A stretch of 64,000 bases of DNA, taken from the NCBI GenBank assembly GCA_018266335.1, contig JAFEAR010000090.1:119643-183642 (forward strand), read 5' to 3'. Both the position numbers and the translations under genes were made by a program. This document shows positions 7,793 to 16,835 of this stretch, piece after piece (positions within the stretch are counted from its first letter, which is position 1; every line of letters starts with the position of its first letter). Source of the DNA: Bdellovibrionales bacterium. GTDB taxonomy: Bacteria > Bdellovibrionota > UBA2428. A model generated the notes under the pieces. That model was not told where the DNA came from. It did not search any database and saw only the letters and a list, made by a program, of their open reading frames with translations.

Positions 7793-9640
7793 GTGAAACA
7801 ACCAGGCTTCGACATGTCTAAGGCGATGACAGTAACAACGGCGCTCGCCTTTGCGCTTATTTTTGTGGGGGCCTACTTCCGCGATATTGAGCAAAGCGAC
7901 GTCGAGGCCAATGCCAGCCCCAGTTTGGGAACGGTGTTCTTGTCGACACGCGATGTTGCGCGCCGGCCAACCAGCCGAATGCTGTGGTCGGAGCTTCCGC
8001 CCCAGCATTCCGTGTACGCGCACGATGTAATCCGTACCGGAGCGGACTCCGAGGTAGGAATCGATCTTGGAGCTGCAGGCACTCTCAAACTCGGCAAAGA
8101 CAGTCTGGTTATTTTAGAAACTCAGCGCGACGGCCTGCGCGTCAACGTGGCGAGCGGAGAGCTTTTTGTGAAGGGCTCAATTCTGGCCAAGGTGGGCGAC
8201 ACCGAGGTTAAGTCCGATGCCGCCGTGATGCGCATTAGCGCCAATTCAGCCACTAAAAATTTGCGAGTCGAATCGCAGAGCGGAAAAGTTACCGTCACCA
8301 CTGCCGCCCAAAAGAGTGATGTAAAAGCAGGTGCGGTGCTGAACCGAGATGCCAAGGGCACTCAAACTCTTACCGACTATCCACTGGTTCGAACTCATCC
8401 CGCAGACGGCACCACCGTTGAACTTCATGCGGCCGATGACCCAGTGCCCTTTGCCCTAAAACCAACGGGGCCCGTTGGCCCCGGACCGTGGCTACTTCAA
8501 ATTGCGAGGGAAGCACAGTTCAAACAACTCGTACGTTCGGCGGAGCTCAAAGCCCTCGACGATATTCCCTACATCACCCTGAAAGATGGACATTACTTTT
8601 GGCGTGTCCTGGCCACGGATCATCGCACGGCCCTTTCCTCTACCGGAGGATTTGAGGTCATCGGTCCGCAAACGATGGCCTGGAATGGATCGGGAGAGTT
8701 TCAGGCCGCTCTTTCCGCGCGCGGGCTGGATTTAAAAATGGATTGGAAGCCCGTACGCAAAGCAAACTTCTATAGCGTGCACTTTTATCTGAATGGTCAG
8801 CAAGTGGAAGAAGATCGAACAGACAGCGCGTCTCTCAATTGGCAAAATCACCAGAGTCCCCTTACGCAAACTTTGGCGACCCTACGCGACGCTAGCCAAG
8901 AAAAGATTTCCGTAGAAGTACGGGCGCATTTCGGCGGCGATCAAAGCACCTCGCTGCGCCTGCTGGGACACATACAATTCAAAGACGCGCGTGCCCCCCA
9001 AAAGCTATCCCTCGCGCAAGCTGAGCTTACGAATGACTGGCGAAATACCCAACTCACCTGGAAGAGCGAAGGACAGGCCACCAGCTATCAGGTACGCATA
9101 GGGAGCAAAGTTTTTAATCTCGAGTCGTCATTGCATTCGGTTACCACAACAGATTTTTGGGATGCTGAGCACGGATCTGGAGAATCGCCCGCGGTGCGCG
9201 TCATCGCGGCGTCTGGCGCTGCCGGCCCTTGGACAAGTTTTTCTTGGGACCAAGACAAATTTGCGATTGTTAAATTTGTGCGGCAGGCACCCTCGCCCGT
9301 CTATCCCGTGGATGGCACCAACTTTATTAAACGCAACACCCCCAGGGTCATCCTCACTTGGCAAAGTGAAGGCAGCGCGATGTACCAACCGCAGAACTAC
9401 GAAGTGGAAGTTAAGGGACCCAACGGATTTCAGCCCGTCGTAGCTTCAACGACTCAACCCCGCTTTGACTTAGGGACGATTCCCCAGGGAAGTTACAGTT
9501 GGAGAGTGCGCAGTCACTGGAAGGACTTTGGTCCGGGCCCTTTCATGAGGGCACAGAACTTTTCGTTAGTCGGAGGCGCTCCGCTACAAGCCCCCAAACT
9601 GCGTCGACCCGCAGCTCAGAGGAACCAGGACGATGAATAA
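7793..9640 (+). CDS. FecR-domain envelope protein
   Basis: A 615-residue protein with an N-terminal membrane segment (AMTVTTALAFALIFVGAYF) and a FecR domain at about 70-150: DVIRTGADSEVGIDLGAAGTL and LRVNVASGELFVKG are typical. The rest looks like several beta-sandwich (fibronectin-like) modules, each carrying a W-x-x-V/W pattern such as GHYFWRVLA, SYQVRIG and GSYSWRVRSHW. The start is GTG at 7793; an ATG at 7814 after CCAGG is a good alternative. Its end overlaps the next gene by eight bases, implying co-expression. In many bacteria FecR-domain proteins are encoded beside adenylate cyclases, as here, but the functional link is inferred. Confidence 0.8.
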   Translation: MKQPGFDMSKAMTVTTALAFALIFVGAYFRDIEQSDVEANASPSLGTVFLSTRDVARRPTSRMLWSELPPQHSVYAHDVIRTGADSEVGIDLGAAGTLKLGKDSLVILETQRDGLRVNVASGELFVKGSILAKVGDTEVKSDAAVMRISANSATKNLRVESQSGKVTVTTAAQKSDVKAGAVLNRDAKGTQTLTDYPLVRTHPADGTTVELHAADDPVPFALKPTGPVGPGPWLLQIAREAQFKQLVRSAELKALDDIPYITLKDGHYFWRVLATDHRTALSSTGGFEVIGPQTMAWNGSGEFQAALSARGLDLKMDWKPVRKANFYSVHFYLNGQQVEEDRTDSASLNWQNHQSPLTQTLATLRDASQEKISVEVRAHFGGDQSTSLRLLGHIQFKDARAPQKLSLAQAELTNDWRNTQLTWKSEGQATSYQVRIGSKVFNLESSLHSVTTTDFWDAEHGSGESPAVRVIAASGAAGPWTSFSWDQDKFAIVKFVRQAPSPVYPVDGTNFIKRNTPRVILTWQSEGSAMYQPQNYEVEVKGPNGFQPVVASTTQPRFDLGTIPQGSYSWRVRSHWKDFGPGPFMRAQNFSLVGGAPLQAPKLRRPAAQRNQDDE

Positions 9641-11243
9641 TATGAAATACATTTACACCCTATTCATCTTGTATCTCGCGCTTCCATTCGCCAGTCGTGC
9701 CGATACTTTTCACCAGGAATGGGATGCTATTCCACAGTCGACATCTTACGAGTACGAAATTTCCGAAAGCCCCAAATTTGAACCGAGCCGGCTCATTCGC
9801 CAGGGCACGGTTAATCAGACCCAGATAGAAACAGAACTGCGCGCGGGCATTTACTACTTCCGCTTACGCGGTATCGAAGGAGACGGACGCACCGGCCAGT
9901 GGACCCCCGCGAATAAGGTGGTCATAAAGGGAGGAACTCCTGCGCTGAAGTCACCCCGCAAGGATGAACGAATTGAAGTTTTAGGAAGCTCCACGCCCAT
10001 CTCCTTCGAATGGAACACCATTGAGGGTGCCACGGACTACGAACTGCGCCTGGAGCCCACCAACGGCGCAGCCAAGACTTACATTACTCCCGTGCCTTCG
10101 ATCGCCGTGAAAGATTTGTCCAACGGCACCTGGCAGGCGCGCATCACCGCGCGAGTTAACGGTGATACTTTTTCGAAGAGCCAACCCGTGGCGTTTTCTA
10201 TTGTCACTCGCGCCCTTCCGCGCCCACGTATTTTGGAACCACTAGAAAATAGTTTGCTCACGGCTTGGGAGCCAAGCTCAATTCGGTGGACACGATCCAT
10301 GAAGGGCCAAAGATCCCGCGTGATCATTACCCGTGTAGATGTCGATCGCACGAAGGTCATGAGTGAGGAGCCTATTCACGGAAAATCGGAAACACGCACA
10401 TCGGCGCTCCCCCCTGGGCGGTACCAAATCACCGTGCAAGATTTTCCCGAAGAGGGCGAAGAAAATTCTAGCGAAAGCGTTACCGTAACCGTGGAAGAGG
10501 ATCCCATGGGCTACCATGCTGGTTACTTGGGAGCCACGCTTCGCTTTCCGTCAATTGAGCCCCTCTTTGGTTCATCGTCCATGACAGCGCCTGCGCTAAA
10601 TGGAGAGGAACCGGTGCCTGCACTGGGCGCACAGGACAGCGGCCCCGTGGGATTCAACATCGAGGCCCGGTTCAGCACCCGAATCTATGATCGGTGGGGC
10701 GCGGAAGCCATGTTGGGCGGAGAACAACGCAAGTACACACTGCCCACCAGCAACAACGGATCGAACACAGACTTGCTTTCGTTCAGGGGTCGCGTGAGCG
10801 GCACTTATCGCTGGGAGCCCCTTGGCCCGACCAAGCCTGTATTTCTTAAGGGAGGAGTGTTCGGACGAGAGTTTAAACAACTCAGCGAAGTGGGATTGAA
10901 TGCCAACGGCCTTCCAGCAAACATCGCCCGCACCTACGCGCAACAATACGGTCTCTCGGTGGGAGCAGAGTTCAGATACGGCGGATGGAATCCGAACTGG
11001 GACTGGTTAAGCGAAGCTCGAATGGACCTACCCCTTATGCTATTCGGCAGCACCGTTTCGGGATCGGGAACCAGCTTCTTCCCTCCGGCGTTGGTACTAG
11101 AGGCCTTTTTGCGTACAAAAATCTCGACCGATCTGCGGATGTTCCTCGGCCCCACCCTACACTACGAAGACACTAGCGCCGGCGACACTTCGACCTACCT
11201 AAAGGCATGGGGCCTGAAGTTTGGTTTTGAAATCGACTTTTAG
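9633..11243 (+). CDS. secreted protein with fibronectin-like modules and probable outer-membrane barrel
   Basis: A 536-residue protein with a signal peptide (MNNMKYIYTLFILYLALPFASRA-DT). Residues 25-290 show repeated beta modules similar in pattern to the preceding FecR protein (YEYEISES, GIYYFRLRGIEG, YELRLEPTNG, PGRYQITVQDF). The C-terminal 230 residues alternate hydrophobic and polar residues as in a beta-barrel (AGYLGATLRFP, FKGRVSGTYRW-like strands) and end in a phenylalanine after LKFGFEIDF, the usual terminal residue of outer-membrane barrels. The ATG at 9633 follows AGGACG and overlaps the upstream gene. It is probably the outer-membrane partner of the FecR protein. Confidence 0.7.
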   Translation: MNNMKYIYTLFILYLALPFASRADTFHQEWDAIPQSTSYEYEISESPKFEPSRLIRQGTVNQTQIETELRAGIYYFRLRGIEGDGRTGQWTPANKVVIKGGTPALKSPRKDERIEVLGSSTPISFEWNTIEGATDYELRLEPTNGAAKTYITPVPSIAVKDLSNGTWQARITARVNGDTFSKSQPVAFSIVTRALPRPRILEPLENSLLTAWEPSSIRWTRSMKGQRSRVIITRVDVDRTKVMSEEPIHGKSETRTSALPPGRYQITVQDFPEEGEENSSESVTVTVEEDPMGYHAGYLGATLRFPSIEPLFGSSSMTAPALNGEEPVPALGAQDSGPVGFNIEARFSTRIYDRWGAEAMLGGEQRKYTLPTSNNGSNTDLLSFRGRVSGTYRWEPLGPTKPVFLKGGVFGREFKQLSEVGLNANGLPANIARTYAQQYGLSVGAEFRYGGWNPNWDWLSEARMDLPLMLFGSTVSGSGTSFFPPALVLEAFLRTKISTDLRMFLGPTLHYEDTSAGDTSTYLKAWGLKFGFEIDF

Positions 11244-11677
11244 AGTTTTAGCGCGGCTAGCGCGGGCAACATGGGCGTCAGAACCCAGTTCAGCATGTTG
11301 CCCGTGAGATCTTCATAATAAACCAGCACAATGTTATCGGGCGCGCGCGTGATTGCGAGCCAACCCGAATCGATATCGTCACAATGCTGAACGCTAAAAC
11401 CACTCACCGTCACCAAATCCTTCCAGGTGCAATGCATAGTGCCCGACGAAGTGGCTGCATCGAGGTCGGCTTGAGTTGTTTTTTGAACCCAAACATCATC
11501 ACTCATCGAGCTCTTGATGGTTTCGACTCCCCGGCGAAGATGTCCGTTGGGATCGAGCTTGTCTTCGATGCGCTGCCAGCCGCCGTCGACTTGGCGCGGA
11601 CTCGTGATGACGCCGTTGGCTTGCGCCGCCGAGGCAAACAAAACAAAAATGGCTCCAAGGGCAAATAGGTTTTTCAT
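11240..11677 (-). CDS. secreted protein coupled to a TIGR02147 regulator
   Basis: A 145-residue protein with a signal peptide (MKNLFALGAIFVLFASAAQA-NG). The mature part has two cysteines (TMHCTWKDL, VQHCDDIDS) and a hydrophobic C-terminal segment (MLNWVLTPMLPALAALKL). Its start codon overlaps the stop of the TIGR02147 gene as ATGA, so translation is coupled and the regulator probably controls or is controlled with it. It overlaps the end of the convergent barrel gene by four bases. No family or function is recognised. Confidence 0.7.
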   Translation of the reverse strand: MKNLFALGAIFVLFASAAQANGVITSPRQVDGGWQRIEDKLDPNGHLRRGVETIKSSMSDDVWVQKTTQADLDAATSSGTMHCTWKDLVTVSGFSVQHCDDIDSGWLAITRAPDNIVLVYYEDLTGNMLNWVLTPMLPALAALKL

Positions 11678-12531
11678 GCGAACCCCTTTTCTGGCTTCTT
11701 ATCCTTGGTGAGCGGAAAGAAGGCCAATGCCAGGTGGTACACCGAATCGGTCTCTTCACTCTGGGCGATGCGTTTGGCGAGATCCAGCGAAAACTGCCGG
11801 ATAGCGGTCTGAACTTCGGGCAACATTTTTTTAGGAATCGCGAGAGTCACTCCGGAAACCTCACGCTCTTCGCGCGTGCCTTTGAAAATGGATTCTATCG
11901 CGAAGTCGAAGAACTGCCGGTGAATGTTACGCAGCAACAATGCCGAAATTTCGTCCTTGGTAGTTACTACGGGGTCGCTCAGCTTATACACGCCGTTCTC
12001 GTTGCGAATGAACTCTAGGCGCTCGAGCAGCGCCAAGGCGTCTTCGGCCTCGGCAGGCGTGATTTTGCCTCGCAGGCGGCTCGCAATCCACTCGCCGTTG
12101 GGTTCGAAGTCCGACAGCATGACCATCACACGAATGACCCACGGATGCCAGCTGCGTAGAATTTCGATGCGATCTTTGTCGATGGCCCGAACTTCGCTCG
12201 TCTTGCGCGAGCGGATTTTTAGCATCTCGTTGAGGTACATGGATTTGGCGTCGGCATCTTCGGCTTCCTGGTAGAACACCAGGCTCCGGAAATATTCGGC
12301 GTCGGCCTTGGACAAGCGCAGTCCACGTACGAAGTTGGGCAAGTTTTTGTCCGTAATGCGGCGATCGCCATCGATCACCAGCTTCAGATAATTGGGCGAA
12401 GTAAGTTTGGCGCGCAAAGCAAATGCGCGATAGGAAAACCCGGAGTGCAAATCTTTTTGGCGAGCGTAGAAATCACGCAAGTACGCACGGTAGTCGGCGT
12501 AATCGAGGATATTTAAATCCGCACTCGGCAT
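11674..12531 (-). CDS. TIGR02147 family regulator-like protein
   Basis: A 285-residue protein of the family described from Fibrobacter and Bdellovibrio. Typical elements are ILDYADYRAYLRDFYARQK at the start, the helix-turn-helix-like FSYRAFALRAKLTSPNYLK, the DKNLPNFVRGLRLSKADAEYFR segment, and a C-terminal SGVTLAIPKKMLPEVQTAI. The domain (DUF4423) is regarded as a winged-helix regulator. The ATG at 12531 is preferred because GGGAGAGGGGGG precedes it; an in-frame ATG at 12567 would add 12 residues unlike the family. It heads an operon with the coupled secreted-protein gene. Confidence 0.85.
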   Translation of the reverse strand: MPSADLNILDYADYRAYLRDFYARQKDLHSGFSYRAFALRAKLTSPNYLKLVIDGDRRITDKNLPNFVRGLRLSKADAEYFRSLVFYQEAEDADAKSMYLNEMLKIRSRKTSEVRAIDKDRIEILRSWHPWVIRVMVMLSDFEPNGEWIASRLRGKITPAEAEDALALLERLEFIRNENGVYKLSDPVVTTKDEISALLLRNIHRQFFDFAIESIFKGTREEREVSGVTLAIPKKMLPEVQTAIRQFSLDLAKRIAQSEETDSVYHLALAFFPLTKDKKPEKGFA

Positions 12532-12720
12532 TCGACTCCCCCCCTCTCCCAGTAGATATGTTAACACTGGGCGCCTAGAACCAAAGAGCTTGCATCACTT
12601 TGTGTATGTCAATTTTCTGATCCCTCCGGGCTAAGGAGGCAACTTTCGAAGTCTTTACACGTTTCCTTCACGGCGGACTTTTTGTGAAAACTGCCGAGTG
12701 TGTTAACTTTTGAGAACGTG

Positions 12721-14247
12721 ATGAATGTTTATCGTAAATTCATGAGCGGCACCCTAGCCGCAGTGTGTAGTGTTGCGGGCAGCGATGCAGGAGCGGCCGC
12801 GATTTCTTTCTGCGACGCAGGGCTACTAAGCAAGGAATTGGATGCCGCCCGCACCCACTCGAGCGACCAAATTCGCCTGCAGGAAATCGATAAACTCTAC
12901 CGTGAAATCAGCATGTTGAAGAAGGAAGAGCGGACCAACTCCGAAATCCCTGGCGGCTACATTCGCAACTGCATGGAAAAAAAGGAGCAGATGCTCCTGC
13001 AACATGTTTCCAACTGTTCCAGCTCGTGCGCGGCTAAGTATGAATACAACTTTGTGCTGGGCCAGTACTTTGAACTCCAGGGCCTAAACAAGAAGGCCTA
13101 TGACCGATACATGGATGCTGCGCGCATTAACCCACGCGATTACGCGGCGCCCTATCAAGCCTTTAAGGTTTGGGAAAAGCTCCAGAGCGAACGCATGGAT
13201 ATCGCCGCCAAGGGCGAAAAGGGCCTAACCCAGAAGGACGCCGAAGAGGTTCTTAGCGAAATCACCCGCCTGCTGCAGCCCATCATGCAAAGCCCCACGG
13301 CTCCGAATGCGCTGCGGGTAGAAGCATACCGCACGCGCGCCGAGCTTATGTTCCGCGTGGGTCGTCTGGGCGAAGCCATGAGCGACTGGCGCCAGGTGCT
13401 TACCCTGGACCCGAAAAACATCTACGCGTTGTCGAGTCTAGCTTCGTTTGAAAAGCAGCGCGGCCGCAAGGCCGAAGCCCGCCAATACTTGGAATCTTTG
13501 GCCCCACTATCGCCCGATAACTTTAAGGTGCAGCAAAGTTTGATTGAGCTACAACTAGATGCCGAAGACTACACGGCGGCCTTGCGCACGAGCGAAGCGG
13601 TGTCGCCCAAGTTCAAAACCAATCCCGAACTCTCTGCCATGCGCGCACAAGCGCTAGCGGGCGAAGGCCGTGTGGCCGAGGCCACGCCCCTGGCCATGAA
13701 GGCCTACCAAGAAAATTCAAAGAGCCCGGTAATTAAGGCTGCGCTCGCGTTTATTCATCTGATCAACGGCGAAAAATGGGCCGACGATAAACTCTTTGGC
13801 AAAGCCTTGGCCGAATACGAAGCGGCCCTGGCTCTGAACCCGGAGAATCAGCGCCTGCGCAAGAAAATGGCCACACTGCTGTTCGAACAGCGACAAGCCA
13901 CGAACTTTGAACCACGCGAACCCACCCGGAAAGATATGGACCGTGCCGTGCAGCTCCTAGAGCCGCTGATGAAAAAGGATTTTGTGGAACAGCGGATTGT
14001 AGAGATCATGATTTCGGCCGCCGCAAAATCTAACCGCCCCGCCCTGGGCGCCCCCAGCTGCGCACGCTACCAAGCCGACTTCGGCTCCATGCCCCACGTA
14101 GGCCTGGTGGTAGATTGCGCCAAGGATTTTAAAGCTGCGGGGGAACACGAAAAAGCTCGAAAAATTTTAGAAGATGCCCTGACTGACCCGCGATTCAAAG
14201 GAACCACGAGTCAGATTGCCGCCGAGCTTACGAACGCTAAGCAATGA
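12721..14247 (+). CDS. secreted TPR-repeat protein
   Basis: A 508-residue protein with a signal-like N-terminus (MNVYRKFMSGTLAAVCSVAG, cleavage in GAAA). From residue 110 on it consists of tetratricopeptide repeats, for example GQYFELQGLNKKAYDRYMDAARINPRD (read in parts), LMFRVGRLGEAMSDW, ALDPKN-like ends, and ALAEYEAALALNPENQ. Such solenoids act as protein-binding scaffolds in the periplasm or at the envelope. There is a CSSSC-like pair (NCSSSCAAK) near residue 100. The ATG at 12721 is chosen over GTG 12700 because the signal peptide begins there. It is transcribed away from the TIGR02147 gene. The binding partner is unknown. Confidence 0.75.
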   Translation: MNVYRKFMSGTLAAVCSVAGSDAGAAAISFCDAGLLSKELDAARTHSSDQIRLQEIDKLYREISMLKKEERTNSEIPGGYIRNCMEKKEQMLLQHVSNCSSSCAAKYEYNFVLGQYFELQGLNKKAYDRYMDAARINPRDYAAPYQAFKVWEKLQSERMDIAAKGEKGLTQKDAEEVLSEITRLLQPIMQSPTAPNALRVEAYRTRAELMFRVGRLGEAMSDWRQVLTLDPKNIYALSSLASFEKQRGRKAEARQYLESLAPLSPDNFKVQQSLIELQLDAEDYTAALRTSEAVSPKFKTNPELSAMRAQALAGEGRVAEATPLAMKAYQENSKSPVIKAALAFIHLINGEKWADDKLFGKALAEYEAALALNPENQRLRKKMATLLFEQRQATNFEPREPTRKDMDRAVQLLEPLMKKDFVEQRIVEIMISAAAKSNRPALGAPSCARYQADFGSMPHVGLVVDCAKDFKAAGEHEKARKILEDALTDPRFKGTTSQIAAELTNAKQ

Positions 14248-14249
14248 TC

Positions 14250-16709
14250 TCATTTTTTCGGCGAAGAAATTATTCTTCCTGAAACTGTCGAATTGATCAC
14301 ATTCGAATCTCTTGAATCGTAGCCAGGGGTCACTTCATTTTTTTGTATAACTTTTCCATTCACAGAAGTGCTGACCCAATTGGAATCACCGCCACTGTCA
14401 CCATGGTCTCCGCCATGAACTACATGACCTTCGACCGAGGTATCAGCAAACACAGGAGCCGATTGCGCTTTTAGCAGCTGGGCGATGAGCGCGGGCTGAG
14501 TCATGGCCTTACGCCGAACGAGATCAAACAAGTCCGCGACCTGTTTGCAGTTCGAAGGAAGAGCCTCGCGCCCTTCACTAGACCCCAAAATCTGCCGCAC
14601 CTCCGAACCAGTGAATCCGCTAAACTCGCTCGGGGTACTTCCACCTTGTGCAAGGGAGTAAACCGAGGGCACTTTCTTAATCTGGCCCAAGTATTCGAAG
14701 GTAAAGTTACTAACCTTAGCCTGCGAGGCCGCCGGATTAGCATCGTGTTCGAAATCGAACTTCGCCAGGTTCGAGGGCGAGAAGTAATCCAAATCCGCGG
14801 GACCGTATCCACACTCTTTCGCCTTGCGCTGCAAGATAGGAAGCAATTTTGCGGTGAGCTGAAGATCCTTTTGGAAACAAGCTGGATTTTGAATTTGAGC
14901 ATTCTTGCTCAAACCCTGGAACCCTAGGAAATTTTGATTCCCGCCCGATGCATTCTTGGCCACACGATACTGCAGCCATCCACAAACAATATGCTTGTAA
15001 TAATCTATTGAGCCGCTGGAATTAGAGCCAAATGCGACCTGAAATTTTGCTCGCGCAGCAGCCTCGGAGGCTTGTTCGGATTCCGTACCTTGAAATTGTC
15101 CTTTAAGAATACGTTGAACATTAGATTTGAACTCATTGTTATCGCCGCAAATATCAATTCCCTTATTGGCGGCAGCAACGGCCATGTTTAGACGCTGAGC
15201 AAAGGCATTTGTTTTGTGGGCCTCTTCGGCACTGCAAGAAGCCCCACTACATTTGCTCGCGTAATCACCTTTCATAGCGTTAAGCACCGCCAACGACTTA
15301 CCCTGAGCCAGATTGATTGAATCAATCTGGCGGATTCCCTTCATGAGTCCCTGCAATTCTTGTAGCGGACTTGCGCACTGCTGAGCAGATGATCCCGGAA
15401 CCCCGATCGAAATGCCACCCGTAAGCACAGTCCCCGCACTCGAAAGCGGAATAGAAAGTCCCGACGGAATTGAATTATCGGCAAGTCCACGTTGAGGACC
15501 ATACGATGATCCACCGGAGCTTGGCGCCGGCTGGGCATCGTTGAAGCCCGTATCGATTCCATCATCATTCGCACCGTTGCCAGAAGCAAAGCTAGCTGGC
15601 TGGCGCTGGGCAGGAGCCGGACTGTCTGCGGCGGAGCTCGGCGTAGAGACCGGATCTTTGGTAGCAATGGGTGCAATGGATCCCGTGTGACTGCCGCTGT
15701 CTGCCAGGGCGGGTTGCGAAACCTTGGGCGCATTCACCACGGGCGCTTTGGGTGCTTCGGGCTGTGCACCAGCTGCAGGCGCGGGCGTCTCGGCTTTGGG
15801 TGCTTCGGGCGTGGGCGCAGCACTGGCCACGGGGGCCGGCGCTGCGGCTAAATTAGCGGGCGACGGCGTGTTGCTAGCAAAGCCCGAAGAGGGCGCAGAT
15901 GCTTCTTCTTTTTCTTTGGGTGCATCTACGTCTTCGTTAATAGCTTTGGCGACAGCGCTGTCGGATTTGCCAGCGATGACGTCGGAAATTTTATCGAGAA
16001 CAGGATTGCCGTTAGACGCCACGGAGCGTGCTGCGTCGGGCGATTCTTTGGGCAGCACGTTAGAGGCCACTTTGGTGGCAACATCTTTGCCTAGGTGATC
16101 GGCCACGGCGCTTTCGAAGGCGGCGTTTACGGCGTGTGGGTCGCCAAGTTTGTCTTGCTCGGCGAGTTTGGCAAAGCGCTCGCGTAAATCTTTTTTGAGT
16201 TCTTCGAGTTTGTCTTTATCTAGCGACTGGCCGGCAAGCTGCTCTTGCAGCGACTTCATTAGCTCTTCTACTTTGGGCTCGACTTTAGCTTGTGCAATAT
16301 CGGTGTGAATGAGTGATTGGCGATCGCCCGCGATTTGATTTACGCGCGCCGAGTTCGGATTAAGCACGCGAATAAGGTTGCCCATGACCCCGCGCACTTG
16401 CTCCCACAGGGGCGTGCGCGGTTGTTTATCGAGTGTGGTTTTTAGGCTTTCGCCCAGGCGCGAAGGAGTGGTTTGGGCCGAGCCCATGCCGTTAATGCCG
16501 AAGGAATCCATTTGCTCGCCCAACTTTTGGGCCGAAACCTGAGCCGAACTAAACAGCGCCAACCCCAGGAGGAGTGCATGCAAAGAGCTTAGACAGATTC
16601 TCGAAAGTGAGAATCTGGCAAATTCGATAACTTCACGCGCGGCAGCAAAACTCCCGCGTGGTTTCGCCAAGTTAGGGCTTTTGAGCAAAACAGACATCAC
16701 GCAATACAT
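14250..16709 (-). CDS. large secreted mosaic protein with low-complexity centre
   Basis: An 819-residue protein. A late signal-like hydrophobic segment (SSLHALLLGLALFSSAQVSA) lies about 40 residues in, so a start downstream of 16709 is possible (for example ATG 16697). The first 200 mature residues are helical and charged; about residues 260-400 are Ala/Pro/Ser-rich; the last 400 residues form a cysteine-containing domain with YASKCSGASC. The tail carries three short repeats of the type T-S-V-x-G-H/K/R-V/I (TSVEGHVV, TSVNGKVI, STVSGRII). The C-terminal part is visibly more AT-rich than the front. It diverges from a gene with the same layout; function unknown. Confidence 0.7.
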   Translation of the reverse strand: MYCVMSVLLKSPNLAKPRGSFAAAREVIEFARFSLSRICLSSLHALLLGLALFSSAQVSAQKLGEQMDSFGINGMGSAQTTPSRLGESLKTTLDKQPRTPLWEQVRGVMGNLIRVLNPNSARVNQIAGDRQSLIHTDIAQAKVEPKVEELMKSLQEQLAGQSLDKDKLEELKKDLRERFAKLAEQDKLGDPHAVNAAFESAVADHLGKDVATKVASNVLPKESPDAARSVASNGNPVLDKISDVIAGKSDSAVAKAINEDVDAPKEKEEASAPSSGFASNTPSPANLAAAPAPVASAAPTPEAPKAETPAPAAGAQPEAPKAPVVNAPKVSQPALADSGSHTGSIAPIATKDPVSTPSSAADSPAPAQRQPASFASGNGANDDGIDTGFNDAQPAPSSGGSSYGPQRGLADNSIPSGLSIPLSSAGTVLTGGISIGVPGSSAQQCASPLQELQGLMKGIRQIDSINLAQGKSLAVLNAMKGDYASKCSGASCSAEEAHKTNAFAQRLNMAVAAANKGIDICGDNNEFKSNVQRILKGQFQGTESEQASEAAARAKFQVAFGSNSSGSIDYYKHIVCGWLQYRVAKNASGGNQNFLGFQGLSKNAQIQNPACFQKDLQLTAKLLPILQRKAKECGYGPADLDYFSPSNLAKFDFEHDANPAASQAKVSNFTFEYLGQIKKVPSVYSLAQGGSTPSEFSGFTGSEVRQILGSSEGREALPSNCKQVADLFDLVRRKAMTQPALIAQLLKAQSAPVFADTSVEGHVVHGGDHGDSGGDSNWVSTSVNGKVIQKNEVTPGYDSRDSNVINSTVSGRIISSPKK

Positions 16710-16835
16710 CCCTCTAACTTAAGAAGGCTGCATTTATGCGGCCAGCCCCCTAAGCCCGCCAATTGTGGTTGTGCGCGCCAAATCATTGTTGCGGATTCCC
16801 TGAAGAATTTGGCCAGGACTGACGAAAACAAGACT

